Source of the DNA: JAYPEY01 sp964519245
GTDB taxonomy: Bacteria; Verrucomicrobiota; Verrucomicrobiia; Limisphaerales; JAYPEY01
Reading direction: 5' to 3'
Length of the DNA stretch: 64,000 nt
Assembly (NCBI GenBank): GCA_964519245.1
Contig: CAZFLK010000006.1
Span: 1-64,000 of the forward strand
The notes under the pieces were generated by a model that saw only the letters and a program-made list of their open reading frames with translations, was not told the origin of the DNA and did no database searches. Of this stretch, positions 45,270 through 53,996 are shown one piece after another (the first letter of the stretch is position 1; every line of letters starts with the position of its first letter). The position numbers and the translations under genes were made by a program.

Positions 45270-45298
45270 TTGACAAATCGCGCAAAAATTGTCACCTA
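45270..45298 (+). promoter_or_regulatory. Possible promoter/operator upstream of AraC-type gene
   Basis: A TTGACA box at 45270-45275 lies about 115 bp upstream of the HTH gene. It overlaps an inverted repeat, tgacaa (45271-45276) with ttgtca (45289-45294). A convincing -10 hexamer is not seen at 17 bp spacing, so an operator or promoter role is tentative. Confidence 0.35.
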
Positions 45299-45387
45299 TG
45301 CCCCGAAATAGGATGCTCGTTTGACCCTATCCTTCAGTAGGAACATGTCGGACAACCGACCGGCGGGCGTCATGGGAAGGGGTAACA

Positions 45388-45765
45388 ATGGGTCGATTAC
45401 TGCAAATCAAGAAGGTCGCCATCAGTCGTTCGACACGATGGACAAAGCTGGCGCGGGAGTGTCACTTCAACGAACAACTGATGGCGCAGCGTTGCATGGT
45501 CAGCGTGCGGCAACTGCAGCGCTACTTCGCCGAGGAAATGGGGCGGACGCCCAAGGCCTGGATCAACGAGCAGCGAATGATCGCGGCCCGCAAACTCCTG
45601 CTGGAAGGCTGGCCGGTCAAGGCCGTCGCCGCCGATCTCAGCTACAAGCAGGCCTCGCACTTCTGCCGGGAGTTCAAACGCTGCTACAACCTGACGCCGA
45701 AAGATTACATTGCGCTGCATCGGGAAAAGCATCGCAGCCTGCTACCGCAATCAGCCGAAGCGTAG
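45388..45765 (+). CDS. Stand-alone AraC-type DNA-binding domain protein
   Basis: The protein has 125 residues. It consists almost only of the AraC double helix-turn-helix: first helices around LARECHFNEQLMAQRCMVSVRQLQRYF and second around VKAVAADLSYKQASHFCREFKRCYNLTPKDY. There is no effector domain, as in SoxS/MarA-sized regulators. A GAAGGGG precedes the ATG at good distance, one of the few clear ribosome sites here. It stands alone between oppositely oriented genes, and targets are unknown. Confidence 0.82.
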   Translation: MGRLLQIKKVAISRSTRWTKLARECHFNEQLMAQRCMVSVRQLQRYFAEEMGRTPKAWINEQRMIAARKLLLEGWPVKAVAADLSYKQASHFCREFKRCYNLTPKDYIALHREKHRSLLPQSAEA

Positions 45766-45888
45766 CAGCGAGACTCCGCCGGTCTGATCGGCGTCCAACC
45801 CGGCGAGGAACGCCTTCGCCGCAAAGCCGACAAACATCGCCAGATCCTGCTCTCCTGACTGGACTGGCCCGCCGCCGCCAAGGCGGCA

Positions 45889-46764
45889 TCAATGTCCCAC
45901 GAACGCCAATCGAAGCAACTCGCGCAGTCTCGCCGGGTCCGTGGCCGTGGTCTTCGCCACAAACCCGCGCGCGTGAGCAAAATGCACGTCCGACTCATCC
46001 GCCACGCGCGTCAGATCAATGCCGGCATGGTCCCGATAGCGCGAGAGCCCGTAGCCGGAGCCTCGACGGTCGGGATAAACCAACGCAGTCATCTCGCCGT
46101 CCAGGCCCAACCGCTCCACGTAACGCTCCATGCCCATGGACGGCTCGCCCGGCAGCGGATCCGTGCGCTTGAGAAAGAGCGCCTCGAAGGAACCTTGCGG
46201 CCCTTCCACGGTCCAACGCTCACTGTGGGTTCCGATAAAGTCGAGCCGGTCGCGGAGGTTCTGGATGAAGGTCAACAGATCGTCGCCGATCAAGCGCATC
46301 ATCTCCCAGATCAGCTCGCCCGGGCGATGTTCCGGTTCATCGGCAAATCGACGCAGAAGACTGATATCCATGGGCGAGACCATCTGGTTGATCACCTTGC
46401 GCTCCACCCCAAGCCAACGGGCGGTCTCGCCGGGGCCCCGCGCATCAAACCACTCCGCAGGCTCCAGCCAGTCGCAGAAACTCCGCGCATCCTCGTAGAG
46501 CCCCAGATGCCGCAGGACCAGGCTCAGTGAACAAATCGGCTCATGGTCGCGCGGAAACTGGTGATGATCGAAGTTCAGAAACTCCGGTTCATGTCGCCCG
46601 CCGATGTCGATGACGGCAACGCTCGGCGACGCCAACTCGCCCTCCGACGGATCCCGCCGAAGGATTCGAACGCCATGCTTCGCCGCCAATACGCAGCAGG
46701 CCAGAAAATCGTCCTTATGCGCGCCGCCGGGATGCGTGAGAATGTAATCCAATTGGGTGTTCAT
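45889..46764 (-). CDS. MYG1-family (UPF0160) DHH-like hydrolase
   Basis: From the ATG at 46764 the protein has 291 residues; the in-frame stretch up to 47067 is a shadow of the gene behind it. The N-terminus HPGGAHKDDF (H11, H16, D18, D19) and the NFDHHQFPRD motif (D66, H67, H68) are the metal-binding signatures of the MYG1/UPF0160 family. Eukaryotic MYG1 is a 3'-5' RNA exonuclease of nucleus and mitochondria, and bacterial members are uncharacterised. A nuclease or phosphoesterase activity is inferred. It lies 67 bp downstream of the acyltransferase-hydrolase fusion on the same strand. Confidence 0.78.
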   Translation of the reverse strand: MNTQLDYILTHPGGAHKDDFLACCVLAAKHGVRILRRDPSEGELASPSVAVIDIGGRHEPEFLNFDHHQFPRDHEPICSLSLVLRHLGLYEDARSFCDWLEPAEWFDARGPGETARWLGVERKVINQMVSPMDISLLRRFADEPEHRPGELIWEMMRLIGDDLLTFIQNLRDRLDFIGTHSERWTVEGPQGSFEALFLKRTDPLPGEPSMGMERYVERLGLDGEMTALVYPDRRGSGYGLSRYRDHAGIDLTRVADESDVHFAHARGFVAKTTATDPARLRELLRLAFVGH

Positions 46765-46831
46765 AGAATGGCGCGCGGAGCCTAGTGCCCGCCGGCCGAA
46801 TACCCAAGCCCCGAAGCGTTCGCCCGACGTT

Positions 46832-49762
46832 TCAATCCTCGCCCGAGACCTGCATCCAGGTGAAGGACGAACGATCCAGGCTTTCCACGAGGGCTTCCGC
46901 GTCCCGGAAACGCGCCTGGCCCGCGCCTTCATCGCCGTCGAGGAACCGAACCAGTTCAAGCTGGGCTTCAGGCGTCCCGCGCTCGCGCTGGAACTTCCGC
47001 AGCAACTCCATCGCCGGCATGGTCGTCGTGCCCATGATCTCAACCAACGGGAAATCAACGCGTCCATCGAAGGTCCTGAAGATCAACTCAGTGCAGACCA
47101 GCTTGTCCGTGCTGAAGAAATCGAACTCAAAATCGTAGGGCTTGCCCGCATGCCCGAACGCGCGGGCGAGACATTCCCTTCGCTCCTCATCCGTCAGCTT
47201 CGGACGCAGGACGCAAACGGCGTCCGCTTCACCGACGGAATGTTCCAGCGACGTGAAGATGACCCCGGGAGCCAGGGCCTCGATGACGGCGCGGGCATGT
47301 CCGCGCTCGTCCGGCGTCAGGTAGGACTTCCAGTGTTCCGCGACCCGGGGATCGTCTCGCAACCCGAGCTCTTCCAACTCGTCCGGGCTTCCCAGATACA
47401 ACGCCGCGTGGGACCAGTAGCCGGGCAGGAAAGCGTTGGAGAGGACCCAGTTGCGCCGCTCGATCAGAATGTCCCCCGGTTGCAGATCCGGAATCAACGC
47501 CTCCAGGTGCTCCGGCTGGATCAGGGTCTCGCCATCCCTCGGCGCGCGCACCTTCGCCTTGCCGATCCAGTAGGACACGAACGTCTTCGCGCGATAAAAC
47601 CCGCCCTCGCCAAGGTTGCGCGCCTCCCGGACCGCAACGCCGAACCGACCGCCCGAAAACCGCTCCGACCGGGCGTCGATCTCATGAACATTCCGAGCGA
47701 TGCGACGGTGGAAACGGCCGTGATCCGAGGCAACCCCCAGTCCCTGGACTTCAAACTCCGCCATCCGGTCACGATACGCCGCGACCGCCCGGTCCAGTTC
47801 CTCCCGCAGCTCCTCATTCGCCAGATTGCGATGAATCCGGTCGAACAGACCGCTCGGAACGTTCCACAGGGGCTCCGGCTCGTTCAACTTGCGCACCGCA
47901 TCCGGAGCGTCCAGGAACTGGGTCACAAAGTCCTGGGACGCCGCATAGATCGAGGTCGCGCCCCCCAGGGCGAGCAGCGTCGCCCGCAGCTGCAGTCCGG
48001 GGTCGTTGATCTGCTCGTAGTTGCGATACTTCCACACGATGCGCAGCAGTCCCGTGCGACAGGCGATGTAGGTCATCATGGACCGGCGCACCGCGTCATT
48101 GTCCGCCTGCCGGACAAAATTGCGCTTCCCCGATTCGAAGTCGACGCGCAGATCCGCCGCGCGTTGCTTGAGGCGGTCCAGTTCCGCCGTCAATTCCAGC
48201 AGCGCGTCCTCGTCCGCCGCAATGGGCCCGGCCAGGGACGCCGCCGAACGTTGAATGAGCGTCGGACTCGGCGTCGCCAATTCCAGCATGGGCCGCGACC
48301 GAAACCAACCGTAGGTCAACAATCCCAACGCGACGAACAAGGCGACGATCGCCGCGCCGCCGAGATAACGCGCCGCGATCATCCATGCCGGTTTGGGACG
48401 TCGGTCATCAACCGGAATGGCGCGCGCCCCGCGATGCTCCCGAGACATCGCCTCCAACCGGTCGCTCAACCGCTGCTGGTCCGAACGGAGGGCGTCGAGT
48501 CGCTGGCTCTGGAAAAGCATCCCCGATTCCCGCCACCAGAGCCGGGCGGTGTCGCGCGCGCGACGGCAGTAATCCAGGGCCCAAAGTCCGGCAAAGGGCA
48601 TCAGGAAGCAGAGCGTCCAAGCAAACCAAGGCAGGAAATAGCCGGAAAGCCACCGCCAGGCGAGAACATACCAAAGCGCATAGACCGGCAGGCCGAGGTA
48701 GAGCCGGTTCAAGGCCGTGGTCACCTTGCCGGGCTGATTCAGCCGGCCCGCGATCGAACGAACAAGCAGGAATGGAACCAGATGAAACAGCGCCCCCAGC
48801 CAGGGCGCGAGCCCGGCGCACAGGAGCGTCGCCTGTCGCAAGGCCAGCCATCCCACCCACAACGTCCGATATCGCACCAACGGCGACCTCACCGTCAGTC
48901 CCGCCTCAGCAAGCTTCTCCCGATGCTCCCGAATCGCCGACGCGGCCGCCATCGCGCGATCCGGATCCTCTTTCATGAACCAGTTGACGCCATCGGCCAA
49001 CCGCTTCCGACGACGCAACGCCGCAATGGGGTCGCGGGCGCGATCACGCGACTCCGGGTCCAGGACCTCCAGGTCGTTCAGGTAGGACTCCCACTCCGGC
49101 TTGTCGAGATGGATGACCGCATTCTTCAACCCCGCATCAATGCGCCCGGTCAGGGAGCGCAGGGCCTTGCGTTCGTTTCCTTCGTGATCCGCCAACCACG
49201 CGTTGACATCGATCGCCTCACCCACCCTCACCCAGACACTCGAGCGAAACTGCTCCTTCCGTTCATAGTTCAGTCCGATGGGGATGATGAACAATCGGTC
49301 TGCTCCACCCGCCGCCGCCTTCAGGGCGATCCGGGCGGCCCCTGATTTCACCTGTTCCACGTGTGTCGCATCGTGACTCCGACCCTCCGGGAAAATGCCG
49401 ACATCCCTGCCCGCGGCGAGTTGTTCGGCGGCGACATCCAGGGATTCAAGGTTGCGCCTTACCTGCGTCTGGTCATCGCTGGCGCGAAAGGCCGGTATCA
49501 TTCCCAGCGCCTTGAGTATCTGCCCCATGACCGGAACATCGAACAGCGGCGCCTTGGCGAGATAATGGATGCGGCGCCCCGTGGCGATGCCCATGATCAC
49601 GGGATCAATGAGCGAATTGGCATGATTGGCCACAAAGAGGATCTGGGCCTTGTCCGGCAATGGCGACGCAAACTCCACCTCGATGCGCGGATAGTAGAGC
49701 CCCACGATGCGACGAACCAGTCCCCGCCCGAAGTCGCCCGCCCATGTGTTCACCCCACTCAC
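46832..49762 (-). CDS. Acyltransferase (PlsC-like) - YiiX/permuted-papain hydrolase membrane fusion
   Basis: The GTG at 49762 gives 976 residues and overlaps the aldolase stop (GTGA), with GGAG seven bases upstream; GTG at 49753 is an alternative. The frame upstream to 50047 is a shadow of the aldolase. Residues ~35-240 are a glycerol-phosphate acyltransferase domain: VANHANSLIDP (H47, D53) and FPEGRS at 124-129. Residues ~385-490 contain about three to four membrane helices, and another lies near 545-565. The C-terminal ~230 residues look like a YiiX/YebB-type permuted papain fold: GDILIE near 763, WSHAALYLG with H785 and KLVCTEL with C890. Such domains include lipid-acting LRAT-like enzymes. 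Lipid transfer plus hydrolysis in one chain is inferred. Confidence 0.78.
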   Translation of the reverse strand: MSGVNTWAGDFGRGLVRRIVGLYYPRIEVEFASPLPDKAQILFVANHANSLIDPVIMGIATGRRIHYLAKAPLFDVPVMGQILKALGMIPAFRASDDQTQVRRNLESLDVAAEQLAAGRDVGIFPEGRSHDATHVEQVKSGAARIALKAAAGGADRLFIIPIGLNYERKEQFRSSVWVRVGEAIDVNAWLADHEGNERKALRSLTGRIDAGLKNAVIHLDKPEWESYLNDLEVLDPESRDRARDPIAALRRRKRLADGVNWFMKEDPDRAMAAASAIREHREKLAEAGLTVRSPLVRYRTLWVGWLALRQATLLCAGLAPWLGALFHLVPFLLVRSIAGRLNQPGKVTTALNRLYLGLPVYALWYVLAWRWLSGYFLPWFAWTLCFLMPFAGLWALDYCRRARDTARLWWRESGMLFQSQRLDALRSDQQRLSDRLEAMSREHRGARAIPVDDRRPKPAWMIAARYLGGAAIVALFVALGLLTYGWFRSRPMLELATPSPTLIQRSAASLAGPIAADEDALLELTAELDRLKQRAADLRVDFESGKRNFVRQADNDAVRRSMMTYIACRTGLLRIVWKYRNYEQINDPGLQLRATLLALGGATSIYAASQDFVTQFLDAPDAVRKLNEPEPLWNVPSGLFDRIHRNLANEELREELDRAVAAYRDRMAEFEVQGLGVASDHGRFHRRIARNVHEIDARSERFSGGRFGVAVREARNLGEGGFYRAKTFVSYWIGKAKVRAPRDGETLIQPEHLEALIPDLQPGDILIERRNWVLSNAFLPGYWSHAALYLGSPDELEELGLRDDPRVAEHWKSYLTPDERGHARAVIEALAPGVIFTSLEHSVGEADAVCVLRPKLTDEERRECLARAFGHAGKPYDFEFDFFSTDKLVCTELIFRTFDGRVDFPLVEIMGTTTMPAMELLRKFQRERGTPEAQLELVRFLDGDEGAGQARFRDAEALVESLDRSSFTWMQVSGED

Positions 49763-50418
49763 CGACCCACTCCAGCTTGAAACGCGTCGTAGATCTCCCG
49801 ATGCGCGCGGACCTGTTCCGCAATCCAGCCCCATTCGCCCGCATCCACCTTGTCCCGTTTGAAGAGCGGGCCGCCAAGTCCGAACCCCTGCGCGCCCGCC
49901 GCGAGATACTCCCCGATCGACTCCAGGGAGACGCCGCCGGTCGCCATGACGGGTATCTCCGGATACGGCCCTTTCAGCGATTTGACATAAGCCGGCCCGC
50001 CAAAATCCGCAGGAAACAGCTTCACCATCGTCGCGCCCGCATCCCAAGCCTGCCAGACCTCCGTGGGAGTGAAGGCTCCAGGCAAGAAGGGCAGGTTCAA
50101 CCCACGACAGCGGTCCATGACGCTCCCTATCACCGCAGGCGTCACGATGTAGCTCGCTCCCGCGTCGACCGCCAACCCAAGCCGCTCCAGCGAGGTCACC
50201 GTGCCCGCCCCGATGTTCATTCGCCCCCGCGCCGCCTCAACCGCAACCCGGATTTGCTCATCGGCGCCGTCCGTGTTCATGGTGATTTCCAGATTCGTCA
50301 AACCGCCCTCGAGACAGGCCTCCACGATCGGACCGATCTGATCCAATCGGAAGCCGCGCAGGATGCCCACCAACGGCAGACGCCAGAATAACTCGGCAGA
50401 GAACTCAGTCTTCATCAT
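49759..50418 (-). CDS. dgoA: 2-dehydro-3-deoxy-6-phosphogalactonate (KDPGal) aldolase
   Basis: The protein has 219 residues of the Eda/DgoA class I aldolase family. The catalytic Glu is in NLEITMNTD, and the Schiff-base lysine is in MVKLFPAD. GAGTVTS and GGV phosphate-binding segments are present. It splits KDPGal to pyruvate and glyceraldehyde 3-phosphate. The choice of DgoA over Eda rests on its four-base overlap with the KDGal kinase gene upstream. Its stop overlaps the start of the acyltransferase fusion. Confidence 0.88.
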   Translation of the reverse strand: MMKTEFSAELFWRLPLVGILRGFRLDQIGPIVEACLEGGLTNLEITMNTDGADEQIRVAVEAARGRMNIGAGTVTSLERLGLAVDAGASYIVTPAVIGSVMDRCRGLNLPFLPGAFTPTEVWQAWDAGATMVKLFPADFGGPAYVKSLKGPYPEIPVMATGGVSLESIGEYLAAGAQGFGLGGPLFKRDKVDAGEWGWIAEQVRAHREIYDAFQAGVGR

Positions 50419-51461
50419 CGGTCAGTGTCGCGTCCGCCCAGCCATCGTTTCAACAGAAATGCGTGACCGTGGATGGCGGCGGCGCCTTCCGGCAACTCGG
50501 CCCGCACAACCTCCGGCCGGGACGCCAACGCCAACGGGAACGCCGCTTCGACGCCAATGCGGGCCGCCGCATGAACGCGATCCGCAAACGGCCCGGAACC
50601 TGCAATCAACAGCGGCGCGATGGCGGCCGCGTCAAACGCGTGGCGCAACTCCGACCCGATCAACGCCCCGCTGAGAAAGGCGCGACAAGCCCCGTTCGTG
50701 GCGCCGTCCAACACCGCCCGCGCGCGGGCCTGAAAGATCGTCGCCTCCATGCCGTCCTTGCACCCGAGCGCCACGCCCTCCCGAAAACTCTCATCCTGCG
50801 CCTCGGTCGACGCGCCGCCGCCCTCGTCTGCCAGGGTTGTCTGGCGAAGAATCGTCGCGGAGGTCAGCGCCTCAAACAGTTCACCGGTCATGAACGTGCG
50901 CCAGTTGACCAGGCGATCCTCAAACACCATTGCATGCTTGCTGTGGGTTCCCGGCAGGATCACCAACGAGGCGCGGGCATGACGACGAAACTGCGGGTGA
51001 TTCAGGATCCCCAGCAACTCCGTCTCCTCCCCACGCATGATGTCCGCGCCGGTCGCGACGCCGGAAACCAGGAACACGTCCATGCTGCGGCCGCCCGGCG
51101 AAACCAAGGCGACGCGCTCGTAAACCACCCCTGAACCGTCCAAGGCGAAAGGGACCGCAGCATAAGGAAGCTCCCGCCACCCGAGGGAGGACGTCGCCAT
51201 GCCCGACAAGATGACATGCTCCGCGGCGCAACCTTCCGGCGCCGCGGAAAGAAGCTCATCCAACCGTTCGCCAAGGAAACCCACGAATGCGGCTTCCTTT
51301 TCCGCCTCGCCCGGCTCCAGGCCCAACGAGTCCCGGATCGATCGAATCCCCTCCCCTCCACTGATCTCCGCCGCAACCCGCAACCCCGACATTTTAACCA
51401 AACGCAGCCGGAAGGAGGAAGTGCCCCAGTCGCAGCTGACGAAATGTTTCGGAAGTGTCAT
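50415..51461 (-). CDS. dgoK: 2-dehydro-3-deoxygalactonokinase
   Basis: The protein has 348 residues. The N-terminal phosphate-binding motif CDWGTSSFRLRLV and the LPGTHSKHA and FMTGELFEAL segments match DgoK. It phosphorylates 2-dehydro-3-deoxy-galactonate in the De Ley-Doudoroff route of galactose or galactonate use. It is first in a coupled set with the aldolase. The dehydratase and dehydrogenase steps are not in the window. Confidence 0.92.
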   Translation of the reverse strand: MTLPKHFVSCDWGTSSFRLRLVKMSGLRVAAEISGGEGIRSIRDSLGLEPGEAEKEAAFVGFLGERLDELLSAAPEGCAAEHVILSGMATSSLGWRELPYAAVPFALDGSGVVYERVALVSPGGRSMDVFLVSGVATGADIMRGEETELLGILNHPQFRRHARASLVILPGTHSKHAMVFEDRLVNWRTFMTGELFEALTSATILRQTTLADEGGGASTEAQDESFREGVALGCKDGMEATIFQARARAVLDGATNGACRAFLSGALIGSELRHAFDAAAIAPLLIAGSGPFADRVHAAARIGVEAAFPLALASRPEVVRAELPEGAAAIHGHAFLLKRWLGGRDTDR

Positions 51462-51575
51462 TGAATATCGACGCGCTCGAACCAGTATAGATACGCTTCG
51501 CCCCCACCGGCAAGGTTGCCGGATGAATGGAAACCCATCCCCGGCGTCGAATCAAACAACGGAAAGCTGAGCGGC

Positions 51576-52190
51576 ATGAAACTGATACGATTGGCCATGG
51601 CGGTCGCGCTCGTCTGCGCGGGCGTCCCGTCCGCCGAAGCTGCGGCGCCGGCAAACTCCACCGCGCCGGCAAACTCCACGGCAGGAAAGCCGAGAACGCC
51701 GGAGAATAAGACGCCCCGGAAGAAGAAGACCGTCGACGCCGGCGTCAGGCTCTTCTCCATCAAGTCCGAGATGCCAATCAAGGGCGGCAGCCCCGACGAC
51801 GCGCCCCGTCTCAATATCCGACTGATCTGGGGAGCCACCGAAGAGGCGGCCTCAGAGGGCGGCTTCCAGACCCTGGAGCCCGAACTTACCGAGAAACTCG
51901 AGAAGGTGTTTCCCTGGAAAAGCTATTTCAAGATCCTCGACAAGGACCTGGACACCCCGCTCGACAAGAACATCACGACGACCCTCAGCCCCAAGGCCCG
52001 ACTACGGGTGCGCGCCAACAAGCATTCCAGATTCCGGATACGCCTCTTCGGCGAGGGCAACCGCGTCTTCAACCGCACCGTGACGATTGGCGATGACGAC
52101 ATCATCGCGCTCGCCGGCTACGACGAACACAAACTCGGTTGGTTCATCGTCCTGCGCCGGGCCCGGGCCGCCGCTCCGATGGCCCATTGA
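51576..52190 (+). CDS. Exported protein of unknown function
   Basis: From the ATG at 51576 the protein has 204 residues, preceded by GGAAAG about ten bases upstream. A signal peptide (MKLIRLAMAVALVCAGVPSAEA) is followed by a short repeat APANSTAPANSTA and a basic stretch. The remaining ~140 residues look like a mixed alpha/beta domain with strands NIRLIWG, KLGWFIVLRRA. No family is recognised. It is divergent from dgoK and followed by another unknown gene on the same strand. Confidence 0.6.
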   Translation: MKLIRLAMAVALVCAGVPSAEAAAPANSTAPANSTAGKPRTPENKTPRKKKTVDAGVRLFSIKSEMPIKGGSPDDAPRLNIRLIWGATEEAASEGGFQTLEPELTEKLEKVFPWKSYFKILDKDLDTPLDKNITTTLSPKARLRVRANKHSRFRIRLFGEGNRVFNRTVTIGDDDIIALAGYDEHKLGWFIVLRRARAAAPMAH

Positions 52191-52316
52191 ACGCCTCCGG
52201 GGCAGGACAGCCCGCCCGGATCGTCGGGCGCCGACGGCCGATTTCTTGTGACAGATTCGCGCGCGCATGGTCCAATCCCACGGAATGATCGAGTCGAGGC
52301 TCCAACCCGCCCGTCG

Positions 52317-53429
52317 ATGACCCCCCGCAGCGCACTGACGGTCATGGCGGTCGCAGGCGGCATGTTCGTCTTGGGTTACCTGACCGGGCGCGGCGCTGCC
52401 GGCGCCCCGAAGCCAGCGATGTCAGTCAAGGAGGACCAACCCGGAAGCCTCCGCGACTCGTCGGGGCTTCCGCCCACAATGCCCCAGCGCCTTCCCGACG
52501 CCGCCGATCGAGCCAAGGGAGCCCGCCACAGATCTGCGATCGAATCGCTCCTGACCGATGGCGCGCCCCCGACTCCCCTGACGCCGGAAGAGATCGCATC
52601 CTACGTGCAGCTGAACAACGCGGACGCTCAAAGTCTTCTCGCCGCGTTTGAAACCAGCCAGGACATCCAATGGCTGCAACAGGCCGCCGAAGCCCACCCC
52701 GACGACCCCCGGGTCATGTTTGCCGTCATCAACTTCGGCGACGACTCGATCCCCGGCGACCGACTGGACTGGATCGGGAAGCTGTCACAGGCGGCGCCGG
52801 ACAACGCCTTGGCGGACTACCTCTCGGCCGCAGAGCTCCTGAAACGGGGCAAGCCGGACGAAGCGATCCGGTCCTTGTTGGGGGCGCAGGGCAAGACCAC
52901 CTTTGACGACTACACCATCCACACCCTGCAGGCCGCGGAGGAAATGCATACGCGCGCCGGACGCAGCCCGGCGGAGGCCAAGGCGACCGCCGGCATTCAA
53001 ACACGGCTGCCGCACCTGAAGGAGCTCCGCGATCTCGGGCGCGGGATGGCCATGCTCTACGGGGAGCGAGTCGCGGCGGGCAATACACAAAGCGCTGACT
53101 CAATCGCCGCCGCCGGCTTGAACATGGGCCGCCACATGAGCGTCGGCTCAGGCAACCGCTACCTGCTCAACGAACTCGTCGGCATCGCCACGGAGAAGAT
53201 CTTTCTCGATGCCTTGGACCCGAATCAAGAACACGCCTTCCTTGACCGGCCGACCGCCGAATTGCAGCAGGAACTTCAAAAACAACGAGACAACATCAAG
53301 GCGCTGGCGGGGAGGTTCAATCCGGAGACCATGTCTGACGCCGATGTCATCGCCTACTTCGACCGCGTGAAACTCTATGGCGAGTACGAGACCCTGAAAT
53401 GGCTCTACAACCGCTCAACCGGCCAATAG
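52317..53429 (+). CDS. Membrane-anchored helical-repeat protein of unknown function
   Basis: From the ATG at 52317 the protein has 370 residues; a GTG at 52248 would add 23. One N-terminal helix (~7-25) anchors it. The rest is alpha-helical with TPR-like patterns, for example WLQQAAEAHPDDPRVMFAVINFG and LADYLSAAELLKRGKPDEAIRSLL. This suggests a periplasmic protein-interaction role. No catalytic motif is visible. It lies 126 bp after the preceding unknown exported protein. Confidence 0.6.
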   Translation: MTPRSALTVMAVAGGMFVLGYLTGRGAAGAPKPAMSVKEDQPGSLRDSSGLPPTMPQRLPDAADRAKGARHRSAIESLLTDGAPPTPLTPEEIASYVQLNNADAQSLLAAFETSQDIQWLQQAAEAHPDDPRVMFAVINFGDDSIPGDRLDWIGKLSQAAPDNALADYLSAAELLKRGKPDEAIRSLLGAQGKTTFDDYTIHTLQAAEEMHTRAGRSPAEAKATAGIQTRLPHLKELRDLGRGMAMLYGERVAAGNTQSADSIAAAGLNMGRHMSVGSGNRYLLNELVGIATEKIFLDALDPNQEHAFLDRPTAELQQELQKQRDNIKALAGRFNPETMSDADVIAYFDRVKLYGEYETLKWLYNRSTGQ

Positions 53430-53445
53430 ACCGGACCGGCGGGGG

Positions 53446-53472
53446 TTGACAAGCAGCCCGTTTGCTGAGAAT
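53446..53472 (+). promoter_or_regulatory. Candidate promoter of the metal-efflux region
   Basis: TTGACA at 53446-53451 and GAGAAT at 53467-53472 are separated by 15 bp, slightly short of optimal, and lie 21 bp before the ATG of the His-rich protein. The position right ahead of the efflux genes makes it plausible. Confidence 0.35.
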
Positions 53473-53493
53473 CGTGGCAATATCAGAAGCGCC

Positions 53494-53916
53494 ATGGGAC
53501 ACCCTTGCAACAAGACATTGAGCGCCGGCCGGCGAACGGTCGCCTGGTCCCTGTTGTCCCTGCTGGCGGCTTACCTCGTATGGCTCCCCGTCCATACCGC
53601 CACGGAGGCGCATTGCCATATCGTGGTCCACGATCAGGAACGCCACCACCATCACCACCACGATGGCGACGGCCACGACCATGATCGGGGTAACAGCGAG
53701 GACCCCGGTCACTCTCACCATTCGGCGGACGCCCACACGCTGAAGGCTCTCAAGACAGACTCGCTTGACCTGAATCGCGTTCCCGCGGCCTTGGCTTGGC
53801 GCGACATCGCGCCCACGCCACCCTCCCAACGGCTTGCTCACGCGGAGACTGCCCGCGTGAACCCGGGCAGAGCTCCCCGAGGCCCCGCTTCGTCACGCGC
53901 GCCGCCCCGCGCCTGA
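53494..53916 (+). CDS. Small histidine-rich membrane or exported protein, putative metal binder
   Basis: From the ATG at 53494 the protein has 140 residues. A hydrophobic segment (~17-37) is followed by a His/Asp-rich run near residues 46-78 with six consecutive histidines, then a Pro/Ala/Arg-rich tail. The orientation puts the histidines outside the membrane. It sits 80 bp upstream of the heavy-metal RND genes on the same strand, so periplasmic chelation or sensing of Zn, Co, Ni or Cu is inferred. No named family is recognised. Confidence 0.65.
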   Translation: MGHPCNKTLSAGRRTVAWSLLSLLAAYLVWLPVHTATEAHCHIVVHDQERHHHHHHDGDGHDHDRGNSEDPGHSHHSADAHTLKALKTDSLDLNRVPAALAWRDIAPTPPSQRLAHAETARVNPGRAPRGPASSRAPPRA

Positions 53917-53996
53917 TTCCCTGCTACCGTCTCTGAACGCAACAAGCGCGGCTCGTTGCGTCCCCCCATCTTGCCAACTCCCTTGTCCCTGCGCTT

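Noticed and set aside
49763..50047. N-terminal extension of the acyltransferase-hydrolase fusion
   Set aside because: Cys/Gly/Arg-rich and in a different frame of the aldolase gene; the GTG at 49762 has a good ribosome site and coupling.
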